Shown here: positions 17,517 to 25,970 of the stretch, one piece after another | Layout: the number at the start of each line of letters is the position of its first letter | Position numbering within the stretch: position 1 is the first letter of the stretch | Origin: Bifidobacterium subtile | GTDB lineage: Bacteria; Actinomycetota; Actinomycetes; Actinomycetales; Bifidobacteriaceae | Direction of reading: 5' to 3' | Assembly (NCBI RefSeq): GCF_000741775.1 | Contig: NZ_JGZR01000005.1 | Span: forward strand, 62,001 to 126,000 | DNA: 64,000 nucleotides | Translations under genes and position numbers: made by a program | The notes under the pieces: generated by a model | Seen by the model: only the letters and a program-made list of their open reading frames with translations | Database searches by the model: none | Told to the model about the DNA's origin: nothing

Positions 17517-18457
17517 GCGAAATCCCCCTCGCTTATCGTCAGCTCGGCATGCTCGTCGGCGTCCGCCGCCCAGCGGATAAATAAGGTCTCAAATGGCCCG
17601 GACTGCTTGAACTGCACTGCGCCCTGCTTGAAGAAGGTGAGCAGGGCAAGAAATCGTGCGACGACTTCGATGCGCGACGTCGCATCAGCGCTCAATGCGG
17701 CGAACGTCATCGATCCTTCGTTTCCCAGCGCCCGCAGTCGATCGCGCACCAAGGCCGATTGGGCCTGCAGGTCCACCATCGGCACGTGCAATTGATGCAG
17801 CGAGACCTGATCGACGGGTGCATTCGCAAGCGCATGAGCAGCCAACGCCGCAAGCTCATCCGCTCCCAGCGTCCAGACCAGTTCGGGCAGCATCGCCGCA
17901 ACCGCGTCATCCACGACTGCAGGATGAGGAAAACGCCCGGAATTCGCGGCGAAGCGCGCACGGAAATCCCCTGCGGCACGTTTGAAAGCGCGGTATTGCA
18001 CAAGTCGGGCGAAGAGCAGATCGCGTTCGCGCAGCGCCTCGATGCTCTGCTCGTCACGCTCGCCCTGCTCGTCGCCCGGCAGGAGCGCGGCGCTTTTCGC
18101 CTCGACCAGAATCGAAGCCACGTCAAGGAAGGCGCTGGCCTCGTCCATATGCTGCGCGAACTGGCTTGACGGGGTCGGCTGGTCCGGCGACGCTTCCTGA
18201 TCCGGTGACACTGCTTGGCTCGGCAACGCCGACTGTCCCGCCGCCACCGACTGGTCCGGTGACACAGTCTGCCCCGACGCCAAACCAAGCCGCCGCACAT
18301 ACGCCAGAAACTCCTCGGTGATGGCCGAAAGCGACACCTCGGTCACCTCAAGCCGTCTGTTCGCAATCATGCCCAGCAGCACGTCGAACGGCCCGGCATA
18401 GCCTTCGACGTCTACTTGGAAGCCGGAAACCGGCATTTCCTCGGCAGCAAGCGTCAT
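17513..18457 (-). CDS. scpA: Segregation and condensation protein A
   Basis: Kleisin subunit bridging SMC heads. About 314 residues. The N-terminal domain has FQVDVEGYAGPFDVLLGMIANRRLEVTEVSLSAITEEFLAY, diagnostic of ScpA. The C-terminus contains the winged-helix sequence TSRIEVVARFLALLTFFKQGAVQFKQ. Residues about 62-100 are an insert of repeated Ser-Pro-Asp-Gln-like units (VSPDQ, ASPDQ, PSSQ). Either the ATG at 18457 or the GTG at 18460 could start it; neither has a clear ribosome site, so it probably relies on coupling to parA, whose stop is seven bases upstream. Confidence 0.93.
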   Translation of the reverse strand: MTLAAEEMPVSGFQVDVEGYAGPFDVLLGMIANRRLEVTEVSLSAITEEFLAYVRRLGLASGQTVSPDQSVAAGQSALPSQAVSPDQEASPDQPTPSSQFAQHMDEASAFLDVASILVEAKSAALLPGDEQGERDEQSIEALRERDLLFARLVQYRAFKRAAGDFRARFAANSGRFPHPAVVDDAVAAMLPELVWTLGADELAALAAHALANAPVDQVSLHQLHVPMVDLQAQSALVRDRLRALGNEGSMTFAALSADATSRIEVVARFLALLTFFKQGAVQFKQSGPFETLFIRWAADADEHAELTISEGDFA

Positions 18458-18463
18458 CACACG

Positions 18464-19528
18464 CTATGCGACGATGCCGCGTGCGATGAGTTCGCGGGCG
18501 ACCTCGCGGTACTCCTTCGCCGTCTTGTGCCCGGGCGCGTACACCGTGATCGGCGCGGCGGCGACATTCGCATCGGGCAGCTTAATGGAGCGCGAGATCA
18601 CCGAATGGAAGACCTTTTCCTGGAAGGCCTCGTAGATGCGCTGCAGCACCTCTTCGCAGTGCAGGGTGCGGGTATACATCGTGACCAGCACGCCATGGAC
18701 CTCAAGGCTGGGGTTGATGCGCGAGCGCACCTTGTCGATCGATTGCATGAGCAGCGCCACGCCACGCAGCGCGAAGAATTCGGCGGCCACGGGAATGATC
18801 ACGCCGTCGGCGGCCGTCAGCGCATTGACCGTCAAGAGGCCCAGCGAGGGCTGGCAGTCGATGATGATGACATCGTATTCGTTGCGCACCTGGCGCAGCA
18901 CGCTGGCGAGTATCTGCTCGCGCCCGACCTCAGTGACCAGCTGCACTTCGGCTGCCGACAGATCGATGTTCGCCGGCATGATGTCAAGATTCTCGAACTC
19001 GGTATGCTGCACGATCTCGTGCACGTCAACCGAGGTGTCGAACAGTGCGGTGTACACCGTGTTCTCAACGGTGTTCGCATTGATGCCAAGGCCTACGGTG
19101 GCCGCCCCCTGCGGGTCGAAGTCGACGATGAGCACGCGCCTGCCGTACTGGCTCAGCGCCCCGCCGATATTGATGGAGCTGGTGGTCTTGCCTACGCCGC
19201 CCTTCTGGTTGCACATGGCGATGATCCGCGCCGGACCATGCTGATGCAGGGGTTTTGGCGCGGGAAAGGTCTCATATTCGCGACCAAGCAGATCAGTAGG
19301 CATATTCTTCACCATATCAAGAGGCCTGTTCACCGCCCCATGCGCCGAATCAGCCGCACCGAGCATATCGTCTGCATCGTCAACGGCCGGAATGCGCAAG
19401 GTGCCCGAGATCGGCAGCTGCGCCTGCACGGCATGCGCACGGCGAGCATTCGACTGCGAAGCATCCGAATCGCGCGGCTCCTTGGCTGCCTTGGCAACCT
19501 CAGCGGCCCACCGGCTCTCGTACGGCAT
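18464..19528 (-). CDS. parA: ParA/Soj family chromosome partitioning ATPase
   Basis: About 354 residues. After an N-terminal extension of about 100 residues comes the deviant Walker A motif CNQKGGVGKTTSSINIG, then VLIVDFDPQGAATVGLG, YDVIIIDCQPSLGLLTVNAL and VTMYTRTLHCEEVLQRI, all typical of ParA ATPases. It lies just before scpA and scpB, a common actinobacterial arrangement and distinct from the parA-parB pair near the origin. It probably helps load or position SMC-ScpAB. The second of two adjacent ATGs (19528) is better spaced from GGAGG. The true ParA of oriC could be elsewhere. Confidence 0.92.
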   Translation of the reverse strand: MPYESRWAAEVAKAAKEPRDSDASQSNARRAHAVQAQLPISGTLRIPAVDDADDMLGAADSAHGAVNRPLDMVKNMPTDLLGREYETFPAPKPLHQHGPARIIAMCNQKGGVGKTTSSINIGGALSQYGRRVLIVDFDPQGAATVGLGINANTVENTVYTALFDTSVDVHEIVQHTEFENLDIMPANIDLSAAEVQLVTEVGREQILASVLRQVRNEYDVIIIDCQPSLGLLTVNALTAADGVIIPVAAEFFALRGVALLMQSIDKVRSRINPSLEVHGVLVTMYTRTLHCEEVLQRIYEAFQEKVFHSVISRSIKLPDANVAAAPITVYAPGHKTAKEYREVARELIARGIVA

Positions 19529-19764
19529 CATTCCTCCGTTCCAGGCCTTTCACCGACATGATTCTCGCCAATCTTGGCATGCTCACCACCGCAGACGTTT
19601 ATCGCTCACAAAGGAACATCATAACGCGCACATCATAACGCACACGGCACATTCAGCCGTATATTCAGCCGCGCGTAGTACGTGCAGTGCACGAGACCCA
19701 GCGCAGCGCCGCAAACTGAGTTCGCCCCATCCCGCATGCTTTGCGTCGGACTTGCCAAAACAGA
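19529..19764. other. Upstream region of parA
   Basis: With the terminator at 19765-19822 this makes a 332-base gap. It should contain the promoter for the parA-scpA-scpB operon on the minus strand. I could not identify a convincing -35/-10 pair or a gene. Confidence 0.5.
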
Positions 19765-19822
19765 GAACCGCAGCCGCGAGGCGGCCAAGCTCGAAAGCTC
19801 GGCCGCCTCGCGGCTGCGGTTC
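19765..19822 (-). terminator. Strong intrinsic terminator of the phosphoesterase-lipoprotein operon
   Basis: A perfect 22-bp GC-rich stem (19765-19786 with 19801-19822, outer end GAACCGCAGCCGCG) closed by a short inner AGCT/AGCT helix. On the minus strand it is followed by TCTGTTTTG. It lies 39 bp after the last gene of the operon. Confidence 0.9.
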
Positions 19823-19860
19823 AGTATCCTTATAGGAAGATAACGCCTGAGAGGACGAAA

Positions 19861-20427
19861 TCAGTCGTCTTCGAGCACGTAATCCCATCCGGCGGCTGAG
19901 GGACCGCCATCCGGGTGGAAGCGCAGCAGCCCTTCGCCGCCCGGCAGCGACGTGCGCAGCTTTATCGTGAGCTGCTGCCCAGCTGCGAGCTTCTTGGGCA
20001 GGCCTGGAGTCGGTATGAGCGCGTGCGTGGCTCCGGCGTTGTCGAGTATGTCGAAGACGCTCGCGGAGAGCGGCACATCGGCGCCGCCCGGGGCCGCGGT
20101 GTTCGTGAGCGTAGCGGTGAATACGCTCGGTATGTCGGTCGCCTCTTCCTTCGTATCGCTTGGATACTCAGGGCCAGCGATATCGATCTTCAGCTGCGCC
20201 TTGCCTACCGATACGAGCACCGGGCTGCCAGGGTACGACAGCGCGGGCTTGTCGGCGCTGCCGTGCGCAATCGATGCCGAGCGAGCCGAAGGCAGGTAGC
20301 TCGGCATGTCGCCGATTGAGTTCGCAATAGATGCCGATGACTGGGCACCGCCGCACGCACCCAGTGCGATCGTCATGGCGACCATCGCGCTGAGCAGTCC
20401 GGCTGTTTTCACTATTCTGCGCATCAT
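19861..20427 (-). CDS. Predicted lipoprotein of unknown function
   Basis: 188 residues. A signal peptide ends in the lipobox ALGAC, so the mature protein should be lipid-anchored outside the membrane. The rest is a single beta-rich domain (VSVGKAQLKIDIAGPEYPSD, FTATLTNTAAPGGADVPLSASVFDILD, GQQLTIKLRTSLPGGEGLLRF) that looks like an immunoglobulin-type fold resembling DUF4352-like extracellular domains. That fold assignment is inference. The ATG overlaps the stop of the upstream phosphoesterase gene (ATGA), so the two are coexpressed and both act at the cell surface. I recognise no specific family. Confidence 0.8.
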   Translation of the reverse strand: MMRRIVKTAGLLSAMVAMTIALGACGGAQSSASIANSIGDMPSYLPSARSASIAHGSADKPALSYPGSPVLVSVGKAQLKIDIAGPEYPSDTKEEATDIPSVFTATLTNTAAPGGADVPLSASVFDILDNAGATHALIPTPGLPKKLAAGQQLTIKLRTSLPGGEGLLRFHPDGGPSAAGWDYVLEDD

Positions 20428-22856
20428 GCCTCGTGAGCCTCGTGACGACGACGGACCAGCAGGACCGTGACGCCGCCCACAATCAGGGCGAGCGCTGCCA
20501 CGAGAAGCGCAATGCCAGTGGTCATATCGACGCCTGTGGAAGCGAGCGGGCCGCTGGCCTGAGGCTTCGCGGCGGCATTCGCCTTAGGTTGCTTGCCGGC
20601 CGGATTCGAAGGCGAAGTGCCCTGCGGCGCGGTCTGCGTCGGAGTTCCCGCTGGCGTGGTCTTCGTCGGGGTCGGGGTCGGATTCGCAGTCTGGTCAACC
20701 GCTGCATTCGTGAACACATCAGCGCCGAAGGGAGTGAGCCCATCCTGCGCCGCGAAACCGAGGTGGCCGAGGCCATCGAGGCCGCCGCTGACGCTGCCTG
20801 CGGTCAGCTGCTTCGTGTCATTGCCCTTCACAACCTGGAAGATGTCTTCCATCGTACGCAGCCACGAGTAGTGGTTGTAGTACGTGCTGGAAACGGTTCC
20901 GGGCTTGATGAGCGGGGAGATGAGCACGGAGCCCGAATCGCCGCCGCCAGGAGTTGCATCCTGCGCATCGAAGGTCGAGAGCGGCGATTCGCCGGGGTTC
21001 AGGTGGCCGGGAACGCCGGTCGCGGAGAGCGTGACGTCGGCGACCGCAGCAGTCGTCTTCAGTGCGTTGCCCTGCTGATCGACAAGCTTGAAGGATGCGT
21101 TCGTCACGGGATCCGAAGGCTTGGCGACGAGGTTCGGACCTTCGTTCGCCACGGAGCCAACGAAGGCGCCGGCGGGGATTCCCGCGCCAGTGACCGCGCG
21201 GCCGATGTCGGAGACGCTCACCGCGCCCTGCAGCGTGTCAGTGCCGGCTGCAGCGGTGACGGCGAGATCCTTGGCGCCCGAGAAGGAGGAGCTCGTGTTC
21301 TTCGCGCCCGAAACGCAGTTGCTCTTGTCGGCGTTCACAAGTGCCGTGTCCTGCTCGCATGACGGCGGTCGGGTGATGTAGCCGTTATCGCCAGGGCCAG
21401 GGTAGAGCTGATTGCCGTTCTCGTCCGCAGCAAGCGGCGTGTTCGGGCCGGTCGGCTCCCAATCGACGCCTTTCCCGTTGATGCTCTGTCCGGCGAGATC
21501 CGCCTTGATGTAGTTCTGGGCCATCGGACCGGGTGCCGGGAAGGTGTTCGCGGAGTACTGCTTATAGCCTTCGGCGAAGTCCTTGATCGTCGGGGTCTTG
21601 TAGCTGTACCGCTCATTGCCCGCCGCGTCCTGCGCGACCTTGGTCTGGTCGGTCGCGTTGTTGAACGACATGCTGTAGAAGGGCGGATTCGCCTCGTCGA
21701 AGGTGACGTCGATCAGGCCGCCGTCCTTGAAGGCCGCCGAACGCTCAATGAGCGGGATGTAGTACTTGAGCCACAGATCCGCCGCGTACAGTCCGCCGGT
21801 GTGGTTCGTGGGCGGCGTCGTCAGCGGCAGCGCGTAATTCGGATTGCCGTTCGCATCGAACACGCCCGAGAGGTTGTTGCCCACGCAGGTGGGGTCGTGC
21901 GCGTCGGAGCAGTTGTTCGGCGTGATCCAGTTGAACGCCGGCACCTGGTCGGCGGGCTTCTTAAGGTCGGAGATCAGGCCCAGGCTGGGATCGTCGAGAT
22001 TGGCGATGTGGTTCGCGTCGGTCATCGTGCCGTCTGCGGGGGCGGTCAGCGCGTCCTTGCCGGTGTTGTCGTCGCCGATGATTGAGTGGAACCACGGGAA
22101 GGGGAAGTGCTTGGCGACATACTGATCATTCGACTGCGCCCCGGTGAACGAGGTGACGCCATTCGCCTTGTCGCTGGCCGAAGTGCTCATCACTCTGGGG
22201 TTGGTGGTGGGGTTGTTGGCTGCGGTGCCGGGGCCGCCACCAAGCGCATCCTCGCGTCCGGGCTGGTTGTGCAGGTCCTGCGCGTAGCCCTTCCAGCTGA
22301 CGCCTGCCGCGTCGAACTGGTTGAACAGCGTGGGGATGTCCTTCGGGAAGGTGCAGCCGTTCTCGCCGTTCGCGGCGTTCGCGCCAGCTGGGGAGAGCAG
22401 CTGTCCGAAGTTGTCGGTCCGCCCGAAGTTCGCGCCGGTGTGGCTTGCGACGATATTCTTATTCGTGCCGAAATCGAAGTTCTTGTAGCTGCAGTCCGAC
22501 TGCAGATCGTTGGAAGTGGCCTGCCCGGATGCCAAGGAAATGTAGTTGTCCTGGCTGTAGTGGCCGGTGCCGAAGTAGTTCGTGAGCAGCGCTCCCTGAG
22601 CGGGGAGGTCCTTCCAGAGGTAGCTGTTCTGGTTCAGGCCAGTGAAGGTAGCGTCATATGATTTGTTTTCGAGAACGATCGTCCATACGTGCTTGACTTG
22701 GCCGGGCTTCAGTCCCGTCTGCGTGATGGTGTCGGTGGTCTGGGTGCCGCTTGCGAAGGCCGCAGGAACCATGGCGAAGCTGCCGATGGTTATCAAGGAG
22801 ACGGCGGCCGCAGTGGCCGCCCTACTGATATATTTGAGAGATTTCACATATCCCAA
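20424..22856 (-). CDS. Secreted, wall-anchored phosphoesterase (phospholipase C/acid phosphatase family)
   Basis: 810 residues. The N-terminal signal peptide ends near VPAAFA. The catalytic domain belongs to the alkaline-phosphatase-like phosphoesterase family: HVWTIVLENKSYDATFTGLN (metal-ligand Glu-Asn), then YFGTGHYSQDNYISLASGQ, FNWITPNNCSDAHDPTCVGN and GLIDVTFDEANPP. The family hydrolyses phosphate esters or phospholipids. Near the C-terminus a Thr/Pro-rich linker precedes LASTG, a hydrophobic helix and the charged tail RRRHEAHEA. This is a variant sorting signal of the LAxTG kind used by actinobacterial class E sortases. The start is TTG at 22856 or GTG at 22847. It is followed by a coupled lipoprotein and preceded by a 38-bp tandem repeat. 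Confidence 0.87.
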   Translation of the reverse strand: MGYVKSLKYISRAATAAAVSLITIGSFAMVPAAFASGTQTTDTITQTGLKPGQVKHVWTIVLENKSYDATFTGLNQNSYLWKDLPAQGALLTNYFGTGHYSQDNYISLASGQATSNDLQSDCSYKNFDFGTNKNIVASHTGANFGRTDNFGQLLSPAGANAANGENGCTFPKDIPTLFNQFDAAGVSWKGYAQDLHNQPGREDALGGGPGTAANNPTTNPRVMSTSASDKANGVTSFTGAQSNDQYVAKHFPFPWFHSIIGDDNTGKDALTAPADGTMTDANHIANLDDPSLGLISDLKKPADQVPAFNWITPNNCSDAHDPTCVGNNLSGVFDANGNPNYALPLTTPPTNHTGGLYAADLWLKYYIPLIERSAAFKDGGLIDVTFDEANPPFYSMSFNNATDQTKVAQDAAGNERYSYKTPTIKDFAEGYKQYSANTFPAPGPMAQNYIKADLAGQSINGKGVDWEPTGPNTPLAADENGNQLYPGPGDNGYITRPPSCEQDTALVNADKSNCVSGAKNTSSSFSGAKDLAVTAAAGTDTLQGAVSVSDIGRAVTGAGIPAGAFVGSVANEGPNLVAKPSDPVTNASFKLVDQQGNALKTTAAVADVTLSATGVPGHLNPGESPLSTFDAQDATPGGGDSGSVLISPLIKPGTVSSTYYNHYSWLRTMEDIFQVVKGNDTKQLTAGSVSGGLDGLGHLGFAAQDGLTPFGADVFTNAAVDQTANPTPTPTKTTPAGTPTQTAPQGTSPSNPAGKQPKANAAAKPQASGPLASTGVDMTTGIALLVAALALIVGGVTVLLVRRRHEAHEA

Positions 22857-22918
22857 GATAATTTCTCACAGTGTCTTCTCAGCAGACGAAAAGTGAATTA
22901 TAGGGAATATCATAATGA

Positions 22919-23032
22919 ATTCCAAGAGACACTGCGAATTTTGAGAGACGCCGCGTATTCCAAGAGACACTGCGAATTTTGAGAGACGCCGCAAATCCCG
23001 AGAAACACTGCGAATCCCAAATAACGCCGAAG
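22919..23032. repeat. 38-bp tandem repeat, three copies, made of 19-bp half-units
   Basis: Copies start at 22919, 22957 and 22995. The first two are nearly identical and the third has diverged. Each unit contains two related 19-bp halves, ATTCCAAGAGACACTGCGA and ATTTTGAGAGACGCCGCGT. The array fills the space between the xerD stop and the phosphoesterase start, so it may act as a set of operator sites. Copies are contiguous without spacers, so this is not a CRISPR array. Confidence 0.9.
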
Positions 23033-23045
23033 ATGGCTTTGTCCG

Positions 23046-23972
23046 TCATCGCGCCCGCGGATGGGAGGTCAGGTAGGTTTCGATGAGATTCTCGGGGCTG
23101 ACATGCGTGTAGATCTGCGTGGTGGTGACCGAAGCGTGGCCGAGCAGCTCCTGCACGGTGCGCACGTCGGCGCCGCCTTGAATCAGATGCGTCGCGAAGG
23201 AATGGCGCAGGGTGTGCGGGTGCAGCGGACGGTCGATATGGGCCCGCTCCCCCGCGAGCCGGATGATCTCCCACACGCTCTGGCGCGACAGCCGCCTGCC
23301 GCGCTTGTTGAGGAATATGGCCCGCCGCTCCGGGGTGCCCTTGGCCTTGCGTTCCAAAGCCGAGCGTCCAGCATTGAGATACGCAGTCAATGCCTCCTGC
23401 GCATATCTTCCGACCGGCATCAGCCGCTGCTTCGAACCTTTGCCCGTCAGCCGCGCGACATGCTCATCCATATCGATGTCGTTCAGGTCCGCGCCGACCG
23501 CCTCCGAGACGCGCGAGCCTGTCGCGTACATGAATTCGAGCAGCGCGTGATCGCGCAGCACAACCGGATCATCGCTGCCATGCATCGCCGCCGCATCCAG
23601 CAGCCGCCCTACTTCGTCGATGCTGAGCACATCGGGCAGATCGCTTGAGGCTTTCGGCGCCTTCACCGCTGCGGCGACATCATCGGCGACCGCATGCTGC
23701 GCGAGCGCGAACTTGTGGAACTCATGGATGCTGGCGAGCCGACGCGCCTTGCTTCGTGCGCTCTCCCCCGCTGCATCAAGGCAGGCGACGTAATCCTCTA
23801 CATCCTGTTTGGCGACCGCATTCGGCGTGTCGGTTCCACGGCCGCGCAGCCAGTCGGCATACCGGCGGATATCGGATTCGTATGCCTTCACCGTCGCCCG
23901 CGAAAGTCCGCGCTCCACATCGATATGCGCGAGAAACTGCTCAAGCAGCGCATCGAATCCGTTCCGTTCCAT
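23046..23972 (-). CDS. xerD: Tyrosine recombinase XerD
   Basis: Partner of XerC in dif recombination for chromosome dimer resolution. 308 residues, the usual length. The N-terminal core-binding domain starts with FLAHIDVERGLSRATVKAYESDI. Active-site residues are all present: R154 in TGSRVSEA, K178 in TGKGSKQR, H253 and R256 in HPHTLRHS, H279 in LGHAS and Y288 in IYTHVS. It lacks the long insertion seen in the XerC of this window. In many actinobacteria xerD lies directly before parA-scpA-scpB. Here the secreted phosphoesterase pair is placed between them, which suggests that pair was inserted. Confidence 0.93.
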   Translation of the reverse strand: MERNGFDALLEQFLAHIDVERGLSRATVKAYESDIRRYADWLRGRGTDTPNAVAKQDVEDYVACLDAAGESARSKARRLASIHEFHKFALAQHAVADDVAAAVKAPKASSDLPDVLSIDEVGRLLDAAAMHGSDDPVVLRDHALLEFMYATGSRVSEAVGADLNDIDMDEHVARLTGKGSKQRLMPVGRYAQEALTAYLNAGRSALERKAKGTPERRAIFLNKRGRRLSRQSVWEIIRLAGERAHIDRPLHPHTLRHSFATHLIQGGADVRTVQELLGHASVTTTQIYTHVSPENLIETYLTSHPRAR

Positions 23973-24009
23973 ACCGACCTATCCTAGGCAAAAGCGCAGC
24001 ACATATGCG

Positions 24010-24077
24010 AAACCCCATGTCATGCACGCCATATATCGCAATATCTCACGACATATGCCATGCACATCATGGGGTTT
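24010..24077. terminator. Hairpin downstream of rplT, possible terminator
   Basis: A 10-bp perfect stem AAACCCCATG/CATGGGGTTT with a long inner loop of 48 bases. The T-run (TTTTTA) is on the plus strand, and on the minus strand only TTT follows. It lies between rplT and xerD, both minus, so its role is uncertain. Confidence 0.4.
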
Positions 24078-24158
24078 TTATCAGGCTGCGCTGTATTAAT
24101 TACACAGTGCCAATTTACACAGTGCCCAGAAACGAACACCGCCAGCCGAAATCAGCAA

Positions 24159-24542
24159 TCAGGCAGCGACCGGGGCGTTGACATCCTCGGGAAGCGCGGC
24201 CTTGGCCTGCTCCACGATCGCCTTGAAGGTGTCGGGATCGGAGACGGCCAGCTCGGCCAGAGCGCGACGGTCGAGATCGATGTCGGCCAGCTTCAGGCCC
24301 TGCATGAAGCGGTTGTAGGTGATGCCTTCGGCGCGGACGGCAGCGTTGATGCGCTGGATCCACAGCTTGCGGAAGTCGCCCTTGCGCGCCTTGCGGTCGC
24401 GGAAGTTGTAGTTGAATGAATGCAGGAGCTGTTCCTTGGCCCTGCGGTAGGAGCGAGAGCGCTGGCCGCGGTAGCCGGAAGCCCTTTCGAGAACGACGCG
24501 ACGCTTCTTATGAGCGTTCACTGCGCGCTTGACACGTGCCAT
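24159..24542 (-). CDS. rplT: 50S ribosomal protein L20
   Basis: Ribosomal protein bL20, an early 23S rRNA-binding assembly protein. 127 residues with the typical basic start [15 protein letters not shown], the arginine-rich helix [17 protein letters not shown] and the globular part [23 protein letters not shown]. It is the third gene of the conserved infC-rpmI-rplT operon and is 46 bp after rpmI. A weak AAGAAG site precedes the start. Confidence 0.98.
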   Translation of the reverse strand: MARVKRAVNAHKKRRVVLERASGYRGQRSRSYRRAKEQLLHSFNYNFRDRKARKGDFRKLWIQRINAAVRAEGITYNRFMQGLKLADIDLDRRALAELAVSDPDTFKAIVEQAKAALPEDVNAPVAA

Positions 24543-24588
24543 AGTAGTATCTTCTTTCTTTGTCTAGCGTCTATACACTCGTCGCGGT

Positions 24589-24783
24589 TCAGCGGCCGAG
24601 CAGCTTCTTCATGTTCTTGCTCTGCGCGGGCGCGAGAACCTGGTCGGCCTTCAGGGCGCGACGCTTGCGCGCGGACTTGTGCTCGAGGTTGTGTCGCATG
24701 GCGCTGCCGGCCTGCATGAGCTTGCCCGAGCCGGTGACGCGGACGCGCTTCTTGGCTGCGGAATTGGTTTTCATCTTCGGCAT
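24589..24783 (-). CDS. rpmI: 50S ribosomal protein L35
   Basis: Ribosomal protein bL35, 64 residues, starting [20 protein letters not shown] and ending NMKKLLGR, the normal length and pattern. An AAGGAGG site lies six bases upstream. It sits between infC and rplT in the standard order. Confidence 0.97.
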   Translation of the reverse strand: MPKMKTNSAAKKRVRVTGSGKLMQAGSAMRHNLEHKSARKRRALKADQVLAPAQSKNMKKLLGR

Positions 24784-24901
24784 TGCTGCCCTCCTTGTGG
24801 TTACTGCACAAATATTTCGTCATCGCATACTATCCGATGACTCGCTGATCAGCCGGGGAATCAACTCCGGCGTGACATTTTTCGGTATCCGGCCTTCCGG
24901 C

Positions 24902-25585
24902 TCAGGCCTTTTTCGCCGTTTGCCCGGAGGCTTGGTCTGCCGACGTTTCGGCCGCGGTTTTCTCGGCTTCGTCCGCATGGTTCTTGGCGGCCAAGCGTGC
25001 GGCCTGGCGAGCCTGGCGCTCGGCGCGCGATTCGGCGCCGCGGCGGCGTTGCTCGGACTGCGTGTGCACCTTCTTGGCCTTGGGCGTCAGCGTCATGATG
25101 ATGTTGCGCCCTTCCTGCTTGGGGTAGGATTCGACGCTGCCGTATTCGGCAACCTCGTCGGCCAGGCGTTCCAGCAGCTCAACGCCGCCGATCGGGCGTG
25201 ACTGCTCGCGCCCGCGCAGCATGATCGTGACCTTGACCTTGTCGCCGCCGTTCAGGAACCGCGTCACATGACCCTTCTTGACCTCGAAGTCATGCTCGTC
25301 GATCTTGAGGCGGAAGCGAATCTCCTTGATTTCCGCCGTGTTCTGATTGCGGCGGGCCTCGCGGGCCTTGATCTTCTCGGTGTACTTGAATTTGCCGTAG
25401 TCGATGAGCTTGGCGACCGGAGGCTTCGCGTTCGGTGCCACCTCGACGAGGTCAAGGTTCGCTTCCTTGGCCAGATTCAATGCGACCGTGGTCGCGATGA
25501 CGCCGACCTGCTCGCCATTCGGCCCGATTAGGCGCACCTGAGGGACGCGAATCTCGTCGTTGATACGTGGTTCGTCGCTGATAAT
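24902..25585 (-). CDS. infC: Translation initiation factor IF-3
   Basis: Binds the 30S subunit and checks start-codon choice. The two domains are clear: [28 protein letters not shown] and [25 protein letters not shown]. The Ala/Lys-rich tail of about 50 residues is long for the family but common in actinobacteria. I place the start at the ATT at 25585 (ATC at 25582 is the alternative), because AAGGA lies eight bases before it and the protein then begins where other IF-3 proteins do. The upstream ATG at 25612 has no ribosome site. AUU/AUC starts in infC are the known basis of IF-3 autoregulation. First gene of the operon with rpmI and rplT. Confidence 0.93.
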   Translation of the reverse strand: MISDEPRINDEIRVPQVRLIGPNGEQVGVIATTVALNLAKEANLDLVEVAPNAKPPVAKLIDYGKFKYTEKIKAREARRNQNTAEIKEIRFRLKIDEHDFEVKKGHVTRFLNGGDKVKVTIMLRGREQSRPIGGVELLERLADEVAEYGSVESYPKQEGRNIIMTLTPKAKKVHTQSEQRRRGAESRAERQARQAARLAAKNHADEAEKTAAETSADQASGQTAKKA

Positions 25586-25970
25586 GACTCCAATCCTTAT
25601 GTTCCTTCTCATGGGACCCAGGCGGAAACGCAGCTGCTCGAATTCATGGCATAAGGCAGGCGCTATTCAGCACAGAACGCGCTGATAAGCGCAGTCCCGA
25701 TGCCATTTGCCTCTGCATGCTCAGCTCGGAATCATATCCGCCTGCCGAATCATGCGGCTCATGCCGTGAACCCGAAGCCATAGCAAGCTTCCAGGTGGGG
25801 TCTCCCCACTTTCTTGATTTCTCAAGCCAATCAACTAGTGTACCATGCCTGCGGACAAAGCCGGGCGACCACGTCGGCTGCCCGGCTTTGCCCCACTCGA
25901 AGACGTCGCAACGCATGCGAGACGCATACAGGGTGCATGCGAAAAAACGCTCGCGGGAGCAGCGGCGGCG
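25586..25970 (-). promoter_or_regulatory. infC leader region with two tight hairpins
   Basis: The leader before infC holds two neighbouring hairpins on the minus strand: CTTGA-GAAA-TCAAG (25813-25826) and GTGGGG-AGA-CCCCAC (25795-25809), followed by more pairing potential toward the start. Such structured leaders are common in front of infC-rpmI-rplT and can mediate control by L20 or by IF-3, but I cannot match this to a specific class. The region also carries the asnB terminator at 25857-25889. There is no gene here. Confidence 0.45.
25857..25889 (-). terminator. Probable terminator of asnB
   Basis: Perfect 10-bp stem AAAGCCGGGC/GCCCGGCTTT with a 13-base loop, about 80 bp after the asnB stop. 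The T-run on the minus strand is short. Confidence 0.6.

Noticed and set aside
22919-23032. Possible small CRISPR array
   Set aside because: The copies are contiguous, with no unique spacers and no cas genes nearby.
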